From Pseudomonadota bacterium (GTDB lineage: Bacteria; Pseudomonadota; Gammaproteobacteria; Burkholderiales; Rhodocyclaceae): a DNA stretch of 52,126 nt. Location: assembly GCA_026399515.1 (NCBI GenBank), contig JAPLQT010000127.1, positions 1 to 52,126 on the forward strand, read 5' to 3'. Both the position numbers and the translations under genes were made by a program. The notes under the pieces are model-generated. The model made no database searches, was not told the DNA's origin, and was given only the letters and a program-made list of their open reading frames with translations. Below are positions 7,625 through 18,390 of the stretch, piece by piece; the stretch's first letter is position 1, and the number at the start of each line of letters is the position of its first letter.

Positions 7625-7759
7625 CGTTCCCTCCTCCACTAGAAAGTCGAAGCGAATTGCCAAGGGCCGACCAGCCCCGGCAGTGGCGCCGGATCGCGGA
7701 AGTTTTTCTGCTTGCAAGATGGCCCGCGACAGGCTGCACATGCAAGACGTTACAATCAG

Positions 7760-7776
7760 ATTGACAGATTGTCAAT
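7760..7776. promoter_or_regulatory. Palindromic operator candidate in the divergent transporter/regulator gap
   Basis: A perfect 7-bp inverted repeat, ATTGACA (7760-7766) and TGTCAAT (7770-7776), has a 3-bp centre. The same bases supply a consensus TTGACA -35 element for the plus-strand regulator gene, with TATAGT downstream at 7787-7792. It lies in the AT-rich part of the 211-bp gap (7625-7835) between the binding-protein gene and the MarR-like gene. Size and position suit autoregulation by a winged-helix dimer. Confidence 0.55.
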
Positions 7777-7835
7777 AATTTGTTGATATAGTGTACATAA
7801 GTAGTTACTCAGGAGTCTCCTTCGAGGAGCGTCAG

Positions 7836-8405
7836 ATGAGCGGAAAAACCAAGCCCAGCAAGCCCAAGCGGAACCTTCCCGCGCTCCCAGCCGTTTCCGC
7901 CAAGGGGCCGCGCATCGTTTCGTCGCTGCACCTGGTCTCGGAAAAGTCGCCGGAATTGTCCGAGTTCGAATTCGGCCTGATCATCGCCAGCCACGCTTTC
8001 TCGCGCTGGATGGTGCGCTGCATGGCGGCAGCCGGCGTCAAGGACATGACGCCCATCGACATCCTGATCCTGCACCACGTCAATCACAGGGGAACCGAGA
8101 AGAAACTCGCCGACATCGGGTTCGCCCTCAACATCGAGGACACCCATGTCGTTTCCTACTCGCTCAAGAAGTCGGTGGGCATGGGGCTGATGCAGAACAG
8201 CAGGCGCGGCAAGGAGGTCTTTTTTGCGACTACGGAAAAAGGGAGCGAGCTCTGCCAGCGCTATCGCGAGGTGCGCGAAGCCTGCCTGATGCCGGGATTT
8301 TCCGGAGCCGAAAACGAGAACGACCGACTGGGCGAGGTGGCCCGGCTGCTGCGTACCCTGTCCGGCCGCTACGATCAGGCGGCGCGTGCGGCGACCTCGT
8401 TCTGA
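7836..8405 (+). CDS. MarR-like winged-helix regulator
   Basis: A 189-residue protein with a winged-helix domain in the middle: a helical FEFGLIIASHAFSRWMVRCM segment, MTPIDILILHHVNHRGTEKKLADIGFALNIEDTHVVSYSLKKSVGMGLM as recognition helix region, and FFATTEKGSELCQRY as wing and dimer helix. It belongs with predicted MarR-type transcription regulators that accompany amino-acid catabolic genes. I prefer ATG at 7836, which has GAGGAG 7-8 nt upstream, to GTG at 7791. It is divergent from the transporter and 24 bp ahead of pxpB, so it likely controls both arms. Confidence 0.78.
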   Translation: MSGKTKPSKPKRNLPALPAVSAKGPRIVSSLHLVSEKSPELSEFEFGLIIASHAFSRWMVRCMAAAGVKDMTPIDILILHHVNHRGTEKKLADIGFALNIEDTHVVSYSLKKSVGMGLMQNSRRGKEVFFATTEKGSELCQRYREVREACLMPGFSGAENENDRLGEVARLLRTLSGRYDQAARAATSF

Positions 8406-8429
8406 CCCCGTGTCTTCCATGAGTTGTGC

Positions 8430-9209
8430 ATGAAGCCATCCGCGGCCTACGCCGCTCCGCGCCTGCTGCCGCTCGGCGATGCGGCTTGGACCGTGGAATT
8501 CGGCGCGAGCATCGACATGACGCTGCACGCCAGGGTGATGGGCTTGGCGGGCGCGCTGGAGGAGTTGCGTTCGTCCCCGGACCTTTTGGGAGTGAGCGAA
8601 TGGGTGCCGAGCTTTCGGTCATTGACCGTGCATTTCGACCCGCTGCTGACCGACGCCGACGCGCTGGGAGCCACCCTATTTCGGCTCAGCGGAGGCGAAG
8701 TCCGCACGCTGGGCAAGGGACGCCGCTGGTTGATTCCGGTGTGTTTCGGTGGCGACGCCGGGCCGGACCTCGATGACATGGCGACTACGGTCGGACTCAG
8801 CGCCGCCGAGGTGATCGCGTGCATCGCCGCGACGGTGTTTCGGGTTTACCTGCTCGGCTTCATGCCGGGCTTTCCCTACATGGGCGGTCTGACTCCCGAA
8901 TTGTCCCTGCCGCGCCTGGCGACGCCGCGCAAAGTGGTGCCCGAGCGTAGCCTGGCGGTCACCGGCACCATGTGCGCGATCTACCCCTGGGAAAGTCCCG
9001 GCGGCTGGCGCCTGCTCGGACGCACGCCGGTACGGCTTTTCGACCCCGGCGCGCAGGCCAGCCCCGCGCTGTTCGGTCCCGGCGACGAGGCGATGTGGCT
9101 GCCGATCGACGCCGATACCTTCCTGCGCATGGACGAACAAGCGGCTCGCGGCGACCTGGCGTGGGAGCAATTTCAACTGGCGGCGGACGCATCTTGGCCG
9201 GCGCGCTGA
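8430..9209 (+). CDS. pxpB: 5-oxoprolinase subunit PxpB (KipI family)
   Basis: A 259-residue KipI-like protein. With PxpA and PxpC it performs ATP-dependent opening of 5-oxoproline to glutamate. Recognisable elements are PRLLPLGDAAWTVEFG at the N-terminus, the conserved YLLGFMPGFPYMGGL segment and the PRLATPRKVVPERSLAVTG and YPWESPGGWRLLGRTP stretches of the cyclophilin-like fold. ATG at 8430 is chosen over a TTG two codons earlier. The last 16 bp overlap the predicted start of pxpC. Confidence 0.93.
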   Translation: MKPSAAYAAPRLLPLGDAAWTVEFGASIDMTLHARVMGLAGALEELRSSPDLLGVSEWVPSFRSLTVHFDPLLTDADALGATLFRLSGGEVRTLGKGRRWLIPVCFGGDAGPDLDDMATTVGLSAAEVIACIAATVFRVYLLGFMPGFPYMGGLTPELSLPRLATPRKVVPERSLAVTGTMCAIYPWESPGGWRLLGRTPVRLFDPGAQASPALFGPGDEAMWLPIDADTFLRMDEQAARGDLAWEQFQLAADASWPAR

Positions 9210-10234
9210 GCGTCATCGACGGCGGGTTCGCCACCACCGTCCAGGATGCCGGGCGCCGTGGCTATCGCAGCCTGGGCGTGCCCCTGTCGGGCGCGCTGGA
9301 CAGTGTTTGGCTGGGCTGCGCGAACAGCCTGGCCGGCAATCCGCCCGACAGGCCCGCGCTTGAAATGCGCTACACCGGCGCCAGCCTGGAAGCCACGCGA
9401 GGAAGCGTATGCGTGGGATGGGCAGGCGACGCGGATGTGCGCGTCGTCCGCGCGGATGGCAAAGAACAATCGATTTCCGGCTGGCGCAGCGTGGTGCTTG
9501 ATCAAGGCGACATTTTCGAGGTCGGCAGCATACGCGGCGGCGTGGCCTATCTGGCCGTGTCCGGGGGGATAGCCCTGTTACCGCAACTGGGCAGTTGCTC
9601 GACCTACGCCAGGGCCGGCATCGGTGGAATCGAAGGACGCAGTTTGCGTCGCGGCGATGTGCTCCCGGTCGGCGACACAAGCGCCACAAGGCGAGGGGAC
9701 TTGATGCATGCTCGCGGTTTCGAACACGCCGGCGGAAACATCCGCGTGATTCTCGGTCCGCAGGAGGACTACTTTACCGCCGCGGCGCTGATCGATTTCC
9801 GGTCGTCGGAGTACCGGGTGACCCGCGACCTCGACCGGATGGGCATCCGCCTCTCCGGCCAGCCATTGACGCACCAACCTGACAAGGGCGCGGACATCGT
9901 CTCGGACGGCGTGACTCCCGGCGCGATCCAGGTTCCGGCCGACGGCCAGCCGATACTCCTGCTGGCGGATTGCCAGACCGTGGGCGGATATCCCAAGATC
10001 GCCACGGTCATCCAGGCCGATCTGCCGCGCCTGGCGCATCTAATGCCAGGGCAGGCGGTAAGATTCAGTGCGGTGACGCGCCAGGAAGCCTGGCTGGCTT
10101 TGCGGGCACAGCGCGATGCCTTGTCGGCGTGGATATCCGAACTGGTCGCCTGTGGCCCGGCCGGTGGCGTCGATGAGGCCGCCCTCTACAACAGCAATCT
10201 CATCAGCGGCATGATCGATGCGGAGGCAGCATGA
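9194..10234 (+). CDS. pxpC: 5-oxoprolinase subunit PxpC (KipA family, biotin-dependent carboxyltransferase-like)
   Basis: About 346 residues of the KipA/urea-amidolyase-like family: GFATTVQDAGRRGYRSLGVPLSGALD at the start, then DRMGIRLSGQPL, DIVSDGVTPGAIQVPADGQPILLLADCQTVGGYPKIATVI, all diagnostic. No ATG fits the conserved N-terminus. The most likely start is TTG at 9194, with GGCGGA a few bases upstream and a 16-bp overlap with pxpB. The open frame extends further upstream only as the shadow of pxpB. It ends in an ATGA overlap with pxpA. The start is the uncertain point. Confidence 0.9.
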   Translation: MAGALSVIDGGFATTVQDAGRRGYRSLGVPLSGALDSVWLGCANSLAGNPPDRPALEMRYTGASLEATRGSVCVGWAGDADVRVVRADGKEQSISGWRSVVLDQGDIFEVGSIRGGVAYLAVSGGIALLPQLGSCSTYARAGIGGIEGRSLRRGDVLPVGDTSATRRGDLMHARGFEHAGGNIRVILGPQEDYFTAAALIDFRSSEYRVTRDLDRMGIRLSGQPLTHQPDKGADIVSDGVTPGAIQVPADGQPILLLADCQTVGGYPKIATVIQADLPRLAHLMPGQAVRFSAVTRQEAWLALRAQRDALSAWISELVACGPAGGVDEAALYNSNLISGMIDAEAA

Positions 10235-11010
10235 ACCGGCGAATCAACCTCAACGCGGATTTGGGCGAAAGTTTCGGCGCGTGGAAAATGGGCGACGACG
10301 AGGCGCTGCTCGACGTCATCGCCTCCGCTAACATCGCCTGCGGCTTTCATGCGGGCGACCCGGCGGTGATGCGCCAGACCTTGCGGATGGCGCATGCGCG
10401 CGGCGTCAGCGTCGGCGCTCATCCTTCCTACCCGGATCTGCAAGGCTTCGGTCGACGTCCGATGACCATGGCACCGGCGGAACTGGAAGCGGCCATCATC
10501 TACCAGATCGGCGCACTGGCGGGACTCGCCAGCGCCGAAGCGACGGCCGTTACCCACGTCAAGCCCCACGGCGCGCTCAACAACAGCGCCTGTGCGGACA
10601 TCGATGTGGCGAGAACGGTCTGCCGCGCCATCAAGGCCGTAGACCGCCAACTCATATTGCTGGCTCCCGCGCTTTCCAAGTTGGTCGAAGCCGGGCGCGA
10701 AGCCGGCCTGCGGGTCGTCGAGGAGGTCTTCGCCGATCGCGCCTATCTGGACGACGGACAACTGGTGCCGCGCAGTCGCCCAGACGCGATGATCCACGGC
10801 GCCACCGCGTCGCTTGCCCACGTCAGGCGCATGCTAGAAGACCAGGCCATCACCAGCGTCAGCGGCAAACGCCTGCCTGCCCGAGTCGAGAGCATCTGCG
10901 TCCATGGCGATGGAGCGGAGGCCGTCGCCATCGCGCGCCAGTTGCGCCAGGGCTTGAGCGACCTCGGTTACGTCTTTCAAACCTTGCCGGAACTGGCGCG
11001 ACAGGCTTGA
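10231..11010 (+). CDS. pxpA: 5-oxoprolinase subunit PxpA (LamB/YcsF family)
   Basis: A 259-residue protein with the full YcsF signature: INLNADLGESFGAWKMGDD, SANIACGFHAGDP, VSVGAHPSYPDLQGFGRR, THVKPHGALNN and EVFADRAY. PxpA is the subunit of the bacterial 5-oxoprolinase that completes the ATP-dependent conversion of 5-oxoproline to L-glutamate together with PxpBC. Its ATG overlaps the pxpC stop by 4 bp, so all three subunits are coupled. The stop codon overlaps a TTGACA promoter element for the next gene. Confidence 0.96.
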   Translation: MNRRINLNADLGESFGAWKMGDDEALLDVIASANIACGFHAGDPAVMRQTLRMAHARGVSVGAHPSYPDLQGFGRRPMTMAPAELEAAIIYQIGALAGLASAEATAVTHVKPHGALNNSACADIDVARTVCRAIKAVDRQLILLAPALSKLVEAGREAGLRVVEEVFADRAYLDDGQLVPRSRPDAMIHGATASLAHVRRMLEDQAITSVSGKRLPARVESICVHGDGAEAVAIARQLRQGLSDLGYVFQTLPELARQA

Positions 11011-11038
11011 CAAGTAGCCGTTCGACCACTATCGTTCG
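11007..11038 (+). promoter_or_regulatory. Promoter of the LexA-like gene with GTTCG direct repeats
   Basis: TTGACA (11007-11012) is separated by 17 bp from TATCGT (11030-11035). Two CGTTCG repeats, 11019-11024 and 11033-11038, sit in the spacer and on the -10 element, 14 bp apart. Predicted initiation near 11042 leaves a leader of about 24 nt before the GTG at 11066. The repeat placement suits a repressor site. It resembles the alphaproteobacterial LexA site (GTTC-N7-GTTC) but with a 10-bp gap, so it is not that motif. Confidence 0.55.
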
Positions 11039-11065
11039 GTGATCGATCGGCTACCGGAGCAAACC

Positions 11066-11653
11066 GTGTCTTCTCCCAACAAGGATCCCGAGCACCTCGC
11101 CCGCCTCCAGGACTACTACGCCCAGAACCGGCGCATCCCTTCCTACCAGCGCCTGGCGGACCTGTTCGGCTTCGCATCCAAGGCTGCGTCGCGCAAGCTG
11201 CTCGACCGCTTGGCTGACGTTGGCTTCGTCGATCGCACCCCCGATGACGACGCGTGGATACCCGGGGCGCGGTTCTTCGAGCGTCCGGTTGTGGATACGG
11301 TGCGTGCCGGCCTACCGCAAGCCGCCAACGACCCCTATCAGGAAGTGCTCGCCATCGACGACTATCTGGTGGCCAAGCCTAGCCGCACGGTGCTGCTGGT
11401 GGTGAAAGGCGACTCGATGATCGATGCCGGTATTTTCGAGGGCGACCATATCGTGGTCGACCGGGGCCAGCCAGCCCGGGCCGGCGACATCGTGGTGGCC
11501 ATCGTCGACAACGAATTCACGGTCAAGTACCTGGCCCAGGACAAGCGCGGTTTTCATCTGAAACCCGGCAACCCGGCCTATCCGACGATCCGGCCGAAGG
11601 GACAGCTTGAAATCTACGGCGTGGTGACGGGCAGTTTCCGCAGGTACCGATGA
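11066..11653 (+). CDS. LexA-like self-cleaving transcriptional repressor
   Basis: A 195-residue protein. An N-terminal LexA-type winged helix (about residues 10-55, LQDYYAQNRRIPSYQRLADLFGFASKAASRKLLDRL) is followed by an S24 peptidase domain. The catalytic pair is Ser117 (VKGDSMIDAGI) and Lys154 (NEFTVKYL). A likely Ala-Gly cleavage site is at 81-82 (VRAGLP). RecA filaments stimulate such self-cleavage and derepress SOS genes. GTG at 11066 has GGAG six bases upstream; the GTG at 11039 lies before the predicted transcription start. The DNA-binding half diverges from canonical LexA, so a second, specialised LexA is likely. Thermonuclease and Pol IV genes follow. Confidence 0.85.
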   Translation: MSSPNKDPEHLARLQDYYAQNRRIPSYQRLADLFGFASKAASRKLLDRLADVGFVDRTPDDDAWIPGARFFERPVVDTVRAGLPQAANDPYQEVLAIDDYLVAKPSRTVLLVVKGDSMIDAGIFEGDHIVVDRGQPARAGDIVVAIVDNEFTVKYLAQDKRGFHLKPGNPAYPTIRPKGQLEIYGVVTGSFRRYR

Positions 11654-11657
11654 CCAG

Positions 11658-12287
11658 ATGACCCCGGCAAGCGTCCGACCGTGGCTGGTGGCACTCCTGC
11701 TCGGCATGCCGGCCGGCGCCTCGCTCGCGGCCGTCCTGCACGGCCAGGTGGTAAGGGTCGCGGATGGCGATACCCTCACGGTTGCCGATGGTCGGCATCG
11801 CAAAATCAAGGTGCGCCTCGTCGGCATCGATGCGCCCGAGAAGGATCAGCCATACGGTCGCGAAGCCAAGGCGCACCTTGCGTCGCTGGTGCTCGGCAAG
11901 GCGGTGGACGTGGAATGGGACAAGCGCGATATTTACGGCCGCGTCATCGGCCAAGTGCTGGTCGCGCCCGGCAACTGCCCCGCCTGCGACAAAATCCGCG
12001 ATGCCGGGCTGGCGCAGATTTCGGCGGGATATGCCTGGTGGTATCGCAGCGAGTCGCGCGAGTTGACCCATGAAGAAAAATCGCGCTACGCGCTGGCCGA
12101 GAATGCGGCGCGCGCCAGGCACGGCGGCTTGTGGGCGGCGCCGGCGCCCATGCCTCCGTGGGAATGGCGACATGGCCAGGCGGGCCACTCACCCTCGCTC
12201 CTGGCGAAGACCCGTGAACGGATCCGGAAGGCCGGGACCGTCATCCGCCATCCGGTCCGGAGCGCTCGACGCCGGCAAAATTCCTGA
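11658..12287 (+). CDS. Secreted thermonuclease-like (SNase) nuclease
   Basis: A 209-residue staphylococcal-nuclease-fold protein, a calcium-dependent phosphodiesterase acting on single-stranded DNA or RNA. A signal peptide of about 24 residues precedes GQVVRVADGDTLTV. The catalytic arginines and glutamate fit at R53 and E61 (KVRLVGIDAPEKDQPYG) and R95 (DIYGRVIGQV). The middle carries a CPAC pair, and the C-terminus is Arg-rich and extended. It starts 4 bp after the LexA-like gene and ends 12 bp before dinB. The three genes are probably one DNA-damage-responsive operon, although secretion of a nuclease from such an operon is unusual. Confidence 0.9.
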   Translation: MTPASVRPWLVALLLGMPAGASLAAVLHGQVVRVADGDTLTVADGRHRKIKVRLVGIDAPEKDQPYGREAKAHLASLVLGKAVDVEWDKRDIYGRVIGQVLVAPGNCPACDKIRDAGLAQISAGYAWWYRSESRELTHEEKSRYALAENAARARHGGLWAAPAPMPPWEWRHGQAGHSPSLLAKTRERIRKAGTVIRHPVRSARRRQNS

Positions 12288-12299
12288 ACCGCACGGCCC

Positions 12300-13379
12300 G
12301 TGACAGCGAAGGATCTAAATCGGAAATCCGCGCGCAAGATCATCCATTGCGACTGCGATTGTTTCTATGCCGCGGTGGAGATGCGCGACGATCCCGGATT
12401 GCGCGGCAAACCGCTGGCGGTGGGCGGACGGCCGGATACGCGCGGGGTGGTCGCCACCTGCAACTACGAGGCACGCCGCTTCGGCATCCATTCGGCGATG
12501 GCCTCGGCACAGGCGCTGAAACGCTGTCCGGAACTGATCATCCTGCCGCCGGCGATGGAGAAATATCGCGTCGCCTCGCGGCGGATCCTCGCCATCTATC
12601 GCGATTACACCGAGCTAGTGGAACCGCTATCGCTCGACGAGGCCTATCTCGACGTCACTGGCATCGACCGATGCCTAGGCAGCGCCACGCTTATGGCCCA
12701 GGAAATCCGCGCCCGCATCGCCCGGGACGTGGGCATTACCGCCTCGGCCGGCATCGCGCCGAACAAGTTCGTGGCGAAAATCGCCAGCGACTGGAACAAG
12801 CCGGACGGCCAGTTCGTGGTGCGCCCGGAAGAAGTCGACGCCTTCGTCGCCGCCCTGCCGGTGGGCAAGCTGTTCGGCGTCGGCAAGGTGACGGCGCGCA
12901 AGCTGCAAAATCTCGGCGCCCACACCTGCGGCGACCTGCGCGCCTGGACGCTGGCCGATCTGCTCAGCAGCTTCGGCAGTTTCGGCCAGCGCCTGTTCGA
13001 GCTGTGCCGTGGCAACGACCGCCGCGAGGTCTGCCCGTCCCAGGAGCGCAAGTCGGTGAGCGTGGAAGAGACCTATGCGCGCGATCTTCCGGATCTCGCC
13101 GCCTGTCGCCGGGAACTGGTGCCACTGCTGGACATGCTCGTCGCACGGGTGAAGCGCGCCGGGGCGGAGGAGGCCATCCACAAACTTTACGTCAAGCTGC
13201 GCTTCGCCGACTTTCGCGGCACCACCGCGGAATGCGTCAGCACGCGCATCGATGCGGAACAATGCCACGCCCTGCTGGAGACCGGCTACCGGCGTGGCAA
13301 CCAGCCGGTGCGCCTGCTTGGCGTGGGCGTGCGCTTGGCGGAGCCAAGTGTGGAAATGCAGCCGGCGCTATTTCAGTAA
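12300..13379 (+). CDS. dinB: DNA polymerase IV (Y-family, DinB)
   Basis: A 359-residue translesion polymerase. Catalytic carboxylates are D18 in IIHCDCDCFYAAVE and D113-E114 in LSLDEAYLDVT, with Tyr23 at the steric-gate position. GIAPNKFVAKIASDWNKPDG marks the palm/fingers, and LFGVGKVTARKLQNLGAHTCGDL the helix-hairpin-helix thumb. The extreme C-terminus QPALF fits a beta-clamp-binding motif. The start is GTG at 12300, with no clear ribosome site, 12 bp after the nuclease gene, which suggests coupled or weak translation. It converges on ureG with only 13 bp between stop codons. Confidence 0.96.
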   Translation: MTAKDLNRKSARKIIHCDCDCFYAAVEMRDDPGLRGKPLAVGGRPDTRGVVATCNYEARRFGIHSAMASAQALKRCPELIILPPAMEKYRVASRRILAIYRDYTELVEPLSLDEAYLDVTGIDRCLGSATLMAQEIRARIARDVGITASAGIAPNKFVAKIASDWNKPDGQFVVRPEEVDAFVAALPVGKLFGVGKVTARKLQNLGAHTCGDLRAWTLADLLSSFGSFGQRLFELCRGNDRREVCPSQERKSVSVEETYARDLPDLAACRRELVPLLDMLVARVKRAGAEEAIHKLYVKLRFADFRGTTAECVSTRIDAEQCHALLETGYRRGNQPVRLLGVGVRLAEPSVEMQPALFQ

Positions 13380-13392
13380 GTGACGTACCGTT

Positions 13393-14010
<618 letters not shown>

Positions 14011-14011
14011 G

Positions 14012-14686
14012 TCATGACCTGAAGAGTCGTGAATACTGGGTTTCGTGCCGGCTACAGGCGATGGCGAAACCCGGGGCGAAGTTGGAAAACTCCGTCGCGT
14101 CGAGTGCCAGCGCGTGTTCGACCACGGGCGGGATGCGTTCGCCCAGCGCCAGCAGCACGCGCTGGCCCGCGGCCTGGCCGAGCGGGCCGGCCTTGAGCGC
14201 GGCCATCACCTGGTTCTCGGCCCAGGACCACAGATAGGCGGTCAGCGCGGACTCGTCGTCGATTTCCCAGGCGACTGCGGCGCAGGCCCAGGCTGCGGGA
14301 AAACTCGGCTGATCGAGCGAACGCAAGGCGTCGAGTGCCGAACGCGGAAAATCCTCCAGTTCGCCGAGCAACCGCGTCATCGAGTAGCCCATCTGCACCG
14401 TCTCGGCGCGCAGTTCAGATGTCTCGCGGCTGGCAAGAAACGTCTCGTTGAGCGGCGCCAGATCTTCCGCGGCGCGGGCAGCGGCGAGCAGGCGCGCCAG
14501 CAGCGGCGCCTCGAAGCGTCCGAGGTTCCATTCGAGCAGGTCGGCGATCCATTGCAGGGCGCTGGCTTCGTCGCGGATGACACCGGATTCCACCGCCCAC
14601 TCCAGTCCCTGCGAGTAGGTGTAGGCGCCGACCGGCAGGGCCGGACTGGCGAGTTGCAGCAGGCGCGACAACTGCATCAGCTTCAT
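14012..14686 (-). CDS. ureF: Urease accessory protein UreF
   Basis: A 224-residue all-helical UreF. It acts with UreD and UreG as the GTPase-regulating part of the urease activation complex. Diagnostic sequences are [27 protein letters not shown] at the N-terminus and GLAAGQRVL-like [16 protein letters not shown] near the C-terminus. The ATG overlaps the ureE stop by 4 bp. The length is normal. Confidence 0.96.
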   Translation of the reverse strand: MKLMQLSRLLQLASPALPVGAYTYSQGLEWAVESGVIRDEASALQWIADLLEWNLGRFEAPLLARLLAAARAAEDLAPLNETFLASRETSELRAETVQMGYSMTRLLGELEDFPRSALDALRSLDQPSFPAAWACAAVAWEIDDESALTAYLWSWAENQVMAALKAGPLGQAAGQRVLLALGERIPPVVEHALALDATEFSNFAPGFAIACSRHETQYSRLFRS

Positions 14687-15176
14687 GCGCGCTGCCGATA
14701 TTGGTGGAGCTTCCCGCCGGGCGTGGTGACTTCGCCGTGGTTGTGGCCAGAATATGCCCCGGCCTCCGGCTCGAACGGCGCGACGATCTCGGTCACCGGC
14801 AAACCGAGTCCGGCAACCATCTCGCCCAGCACATGATCGGCGGCGAAGCGTAGCCAGCCCACGTCCGCATCGAATCCCAGTTGCACGGCGACATGGCGAT
14901 TACCCAGATGGTAGGCGGCACGCGCCAACAGTAGCGGATCGCTGCTGCGCCCTTCCAGCAAGGCCTCGTCCGCCGCGACGACTTCGACAATCCGTCCGTC
15001 ATTGGCGAGCAGCCGGTCGCCGCCGCGTAGCACCCGGCCGCGTTCGAGAAACAGGCCGGCCTCTTCGCCGCTCGCCAGCCGCGTGCGCAGACGGCTTTTC
15101 GAGCGGGCATCGAAACCCAGTACCAACTGATCGTTGGAAGACGTCCCGGGACCGGCGAATTTCTCGATGCTGAGCA

Positions 15177-15177
<1 letters not shown>
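14683..15177 (-). CDS. ureE: Urease accessory nickel chaperone UreE
   Basis: A 164-residue UreE. The N-terminal peptide-binding domain ([39 protein letters not shown]) precedes the metal-binding domain ([30 protein letters not shown]-like). Unlike the Klebsiella protein it lacks a polyhistidine tail; only HNHG and a single His near the end remain, so nickel storage capacity is probably small. ATG at 15177 shares one base with the ureC stop (TGATG). Sequence further upstream in this frame is a shadow of ureC. Confidence 0.95.
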
Positions 15178-16879
<1,702 letters not shown>

Positions 16880-16883
<4 letters not shown>

Positions 16884-17188
16884 TTGAGTTTTCCTTGCAC
16901 CTTCCCTTGGAATCCGTAGATCTTGCGTTCGCCGCCCATGGCCACGAGTTGCACCGTGCGCGTCTGGCCGGGCTCGAAGCGCACCGCGGTGCCTGCGGCG
17001 ATGTCGAGGCGGAAGCCGCGTGCTTGCTTGCGGTCGAAGGCGAGGGCGGCGTTGGTCTCGAAGAAATGGTAGTGGGAACCAACCTGGATCGGCCGGTCGC
17101 CGGTATTGGCGACGCTGAGCGTCACCGTGTCGCGGCCGGCGTTGAGTTCGATCTCACCGGGTTCGATCTGCATTTCGCCTGGGATCAT
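16880..17188 (-). CDS. ureB: Urease beta subunit UreB
   Basis: A 102-residue beta subunit ([24 protein letters not shown]-type opening, then [18 protein letters not shown] and [25 protein letters not shown]). It is the structural partner of UreA and UreC in the (abc)3 urease. Separate ureA, ureB and ureC genes are the usual proteobacterial arrangement. It starts 12 bp after ureA, with GGAGGTG in the gap as ribosome site. Confidence 0.98.
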
Positions 17189-17200
17189 GAGTTCACCTCC

Positions 17201-17503
17201 TCAAACGATCGGGTTGTGCACGGTGACAAGCTTGGTGCCGTCGGGAAAGGTCGCCTCGACCTGAATCTCGGGGATCATTTCCGCCACGCCTTCCATGACT
17301 TCGTCGCGCTTCAAGAGCGTCGTGCCGGTGCTCATCAGTTCGGCGACGCTGCGTCCATCGCGGGCGCCTTCCATGATGGCGGCGCTGATTAAGGCCACCG
17401 CCTCCGGGTAGTTGAGCTTGAGGCCGCGCCCCTTGCGCCGTTCGGCGAGCAGGCCGGCGGTGAAGATCAGCAGCTTGTCTTTTTCTCGCGGTGTCAGTTC
17501 CAT
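17201..17503 (-). CDS. ureA: Urease gamma subunit UreA
   Basis: A 100-residue gamma subunit starting [39 protein letters not shown] and ending [14 protein letters not shown], both strongly conserved. ATG at 17503 has GGAG eight bases upstream. The upstream extension of the frame overlaps ureD and is not used. Its stop is 12 bp from ureB. Confidence 0.98.
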   Translation of the reverse strand: MELTPREKDKLLIFTAGLLAERRKGRGLKLNYPEAVALISAAIMEGARDGRSVAELMSTGTTLLKRDEVMEGVAEMIPEIQVEATFPDGTKLVTVHNPIV

Positions 17504-17522
17504 TGCATTTCTCCGGGGTGCT

Positions 17523-18380
17523 TCACGTATTCCAGATGCGTGGCGTTTGCACCTCGCGTCCGAGCAGCGCGGGCCGCAGCACCCGCCACAGTGCGACGAA
17601 CCAAGCGCGCGCCGCTTCCGACGAATGGCCCAGGTAGCGAGCCACCAGCAGTTGCGGCAAGGTGGTGAGTCCCAGCTGCGCGCCGTTCTCTGACGCTGCG
17701 ACAGCGCGACAGGCCGCCAGCAATGCCGGCGACATTTTTTCGCCGGCCGCAATCAGCGTTCCGCAGACGCTGGACCCGGCCAGCCCGACCGGCGAATCCA
17801 GCAAGGGCGAACCGCCCGTCAAGCGGCCCTGTTCGAGCCACAACAGTTTGCCGTCCTGCTCGATGCGGGTGCTCATTTTCAAGTCGCCATTTGCAAAACA
17901 TTCATTCGACGCGCGCCGGCCCAGACACAGCACCTCCCAGCCCAGATAGCGCGACCCTGTTGCCAGCCGGATGTGGCTGCGCAAGTCCGCCAACGCACCA
18001 TCGAAAATGATGGTCTCCTGCGGCAGCCACTCCAGCATCGCGTTTGCGCCCACTTCGAAGCTCAGTGTCTGGCTGGCCCAAGGCGCGGCGGAGCGATACC
18101 ATTTGCCGGCACCGGGGGTGGTCAACAGTGCATGCGCTTCCGCTCCGACATCAACCGATATCTCCAATTCGTCGCCCCCGGCGATGCCCGACGGCGGATG
18201 CAGGACGATGGCATGGCAGACGCCCGGTCCTTCCGGGTGCAGCGCTTTCTGCACACGCAGCGGACCGCGATGGCGGCGCTCGGCGAGGATGGTCGCATCC
18301 TCGCGGCGGGCGAAACGCAGGCCGAGGCGGGCTTGCCAGCCGGTTCCGGCGATAGTGTCAAATGCTGGTTCGCGGAGCAT
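17523..18380 (-). CDS. ureD: Urease accessory protein UreD
   Basis: A 285-residue UreD scaffold, which binds apo-urease and recruits UreF and UreG. The family blocks are [54 protein letters not shown] and [10 protein letters not shown] place the start at ATG 18380, 10 bp after the urtE stop, rather than at 18443, because the longer version overlaps urtE by 53 bp and adds no conserved sequence. It links the transporter half of the operon to the enzyme half. Confidence 0.95.
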   Translation of the reverse strand: MLREPAFDTIAGTGWQARLGLRFARREDATILAERRHRGPLRVQKALHPEGPGVCHAIVLHPPSGIAGGDELEISVDVGAEAHALLTTPGAGKWYRSAAPWASQTLSFEVGANAMLEWLPQETIIFDGALADLRSHIRLATGSRYLGWEVLCLGRRASNECFANGDLKMSTRIEQDGKLLWLEQGRLTGGSPLLDSPVGLAGSSVCGTLIAAGEKMSPALLAACRAVAASENGAQLGLTTLPQLLVARYLGHSSEAARAWFVALWRVLRPALLGREVQTPRIWNT

Positions 18381-18390
18381 AGGCTCAAGA

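Noticed and set aside
9194-9196. pxpC broken or lacking a start
   Set aside because: No ATG is present, but TTG at 9194 with an overlap to pxpB gives a normal-length protein; the gene looks intact.
11019-11037. Classical alphaproteobacterial LexA box
   Set aside because: The GTTC repeats are 10 bp apart instead of 7, and the genome looks betaproteobacterial.
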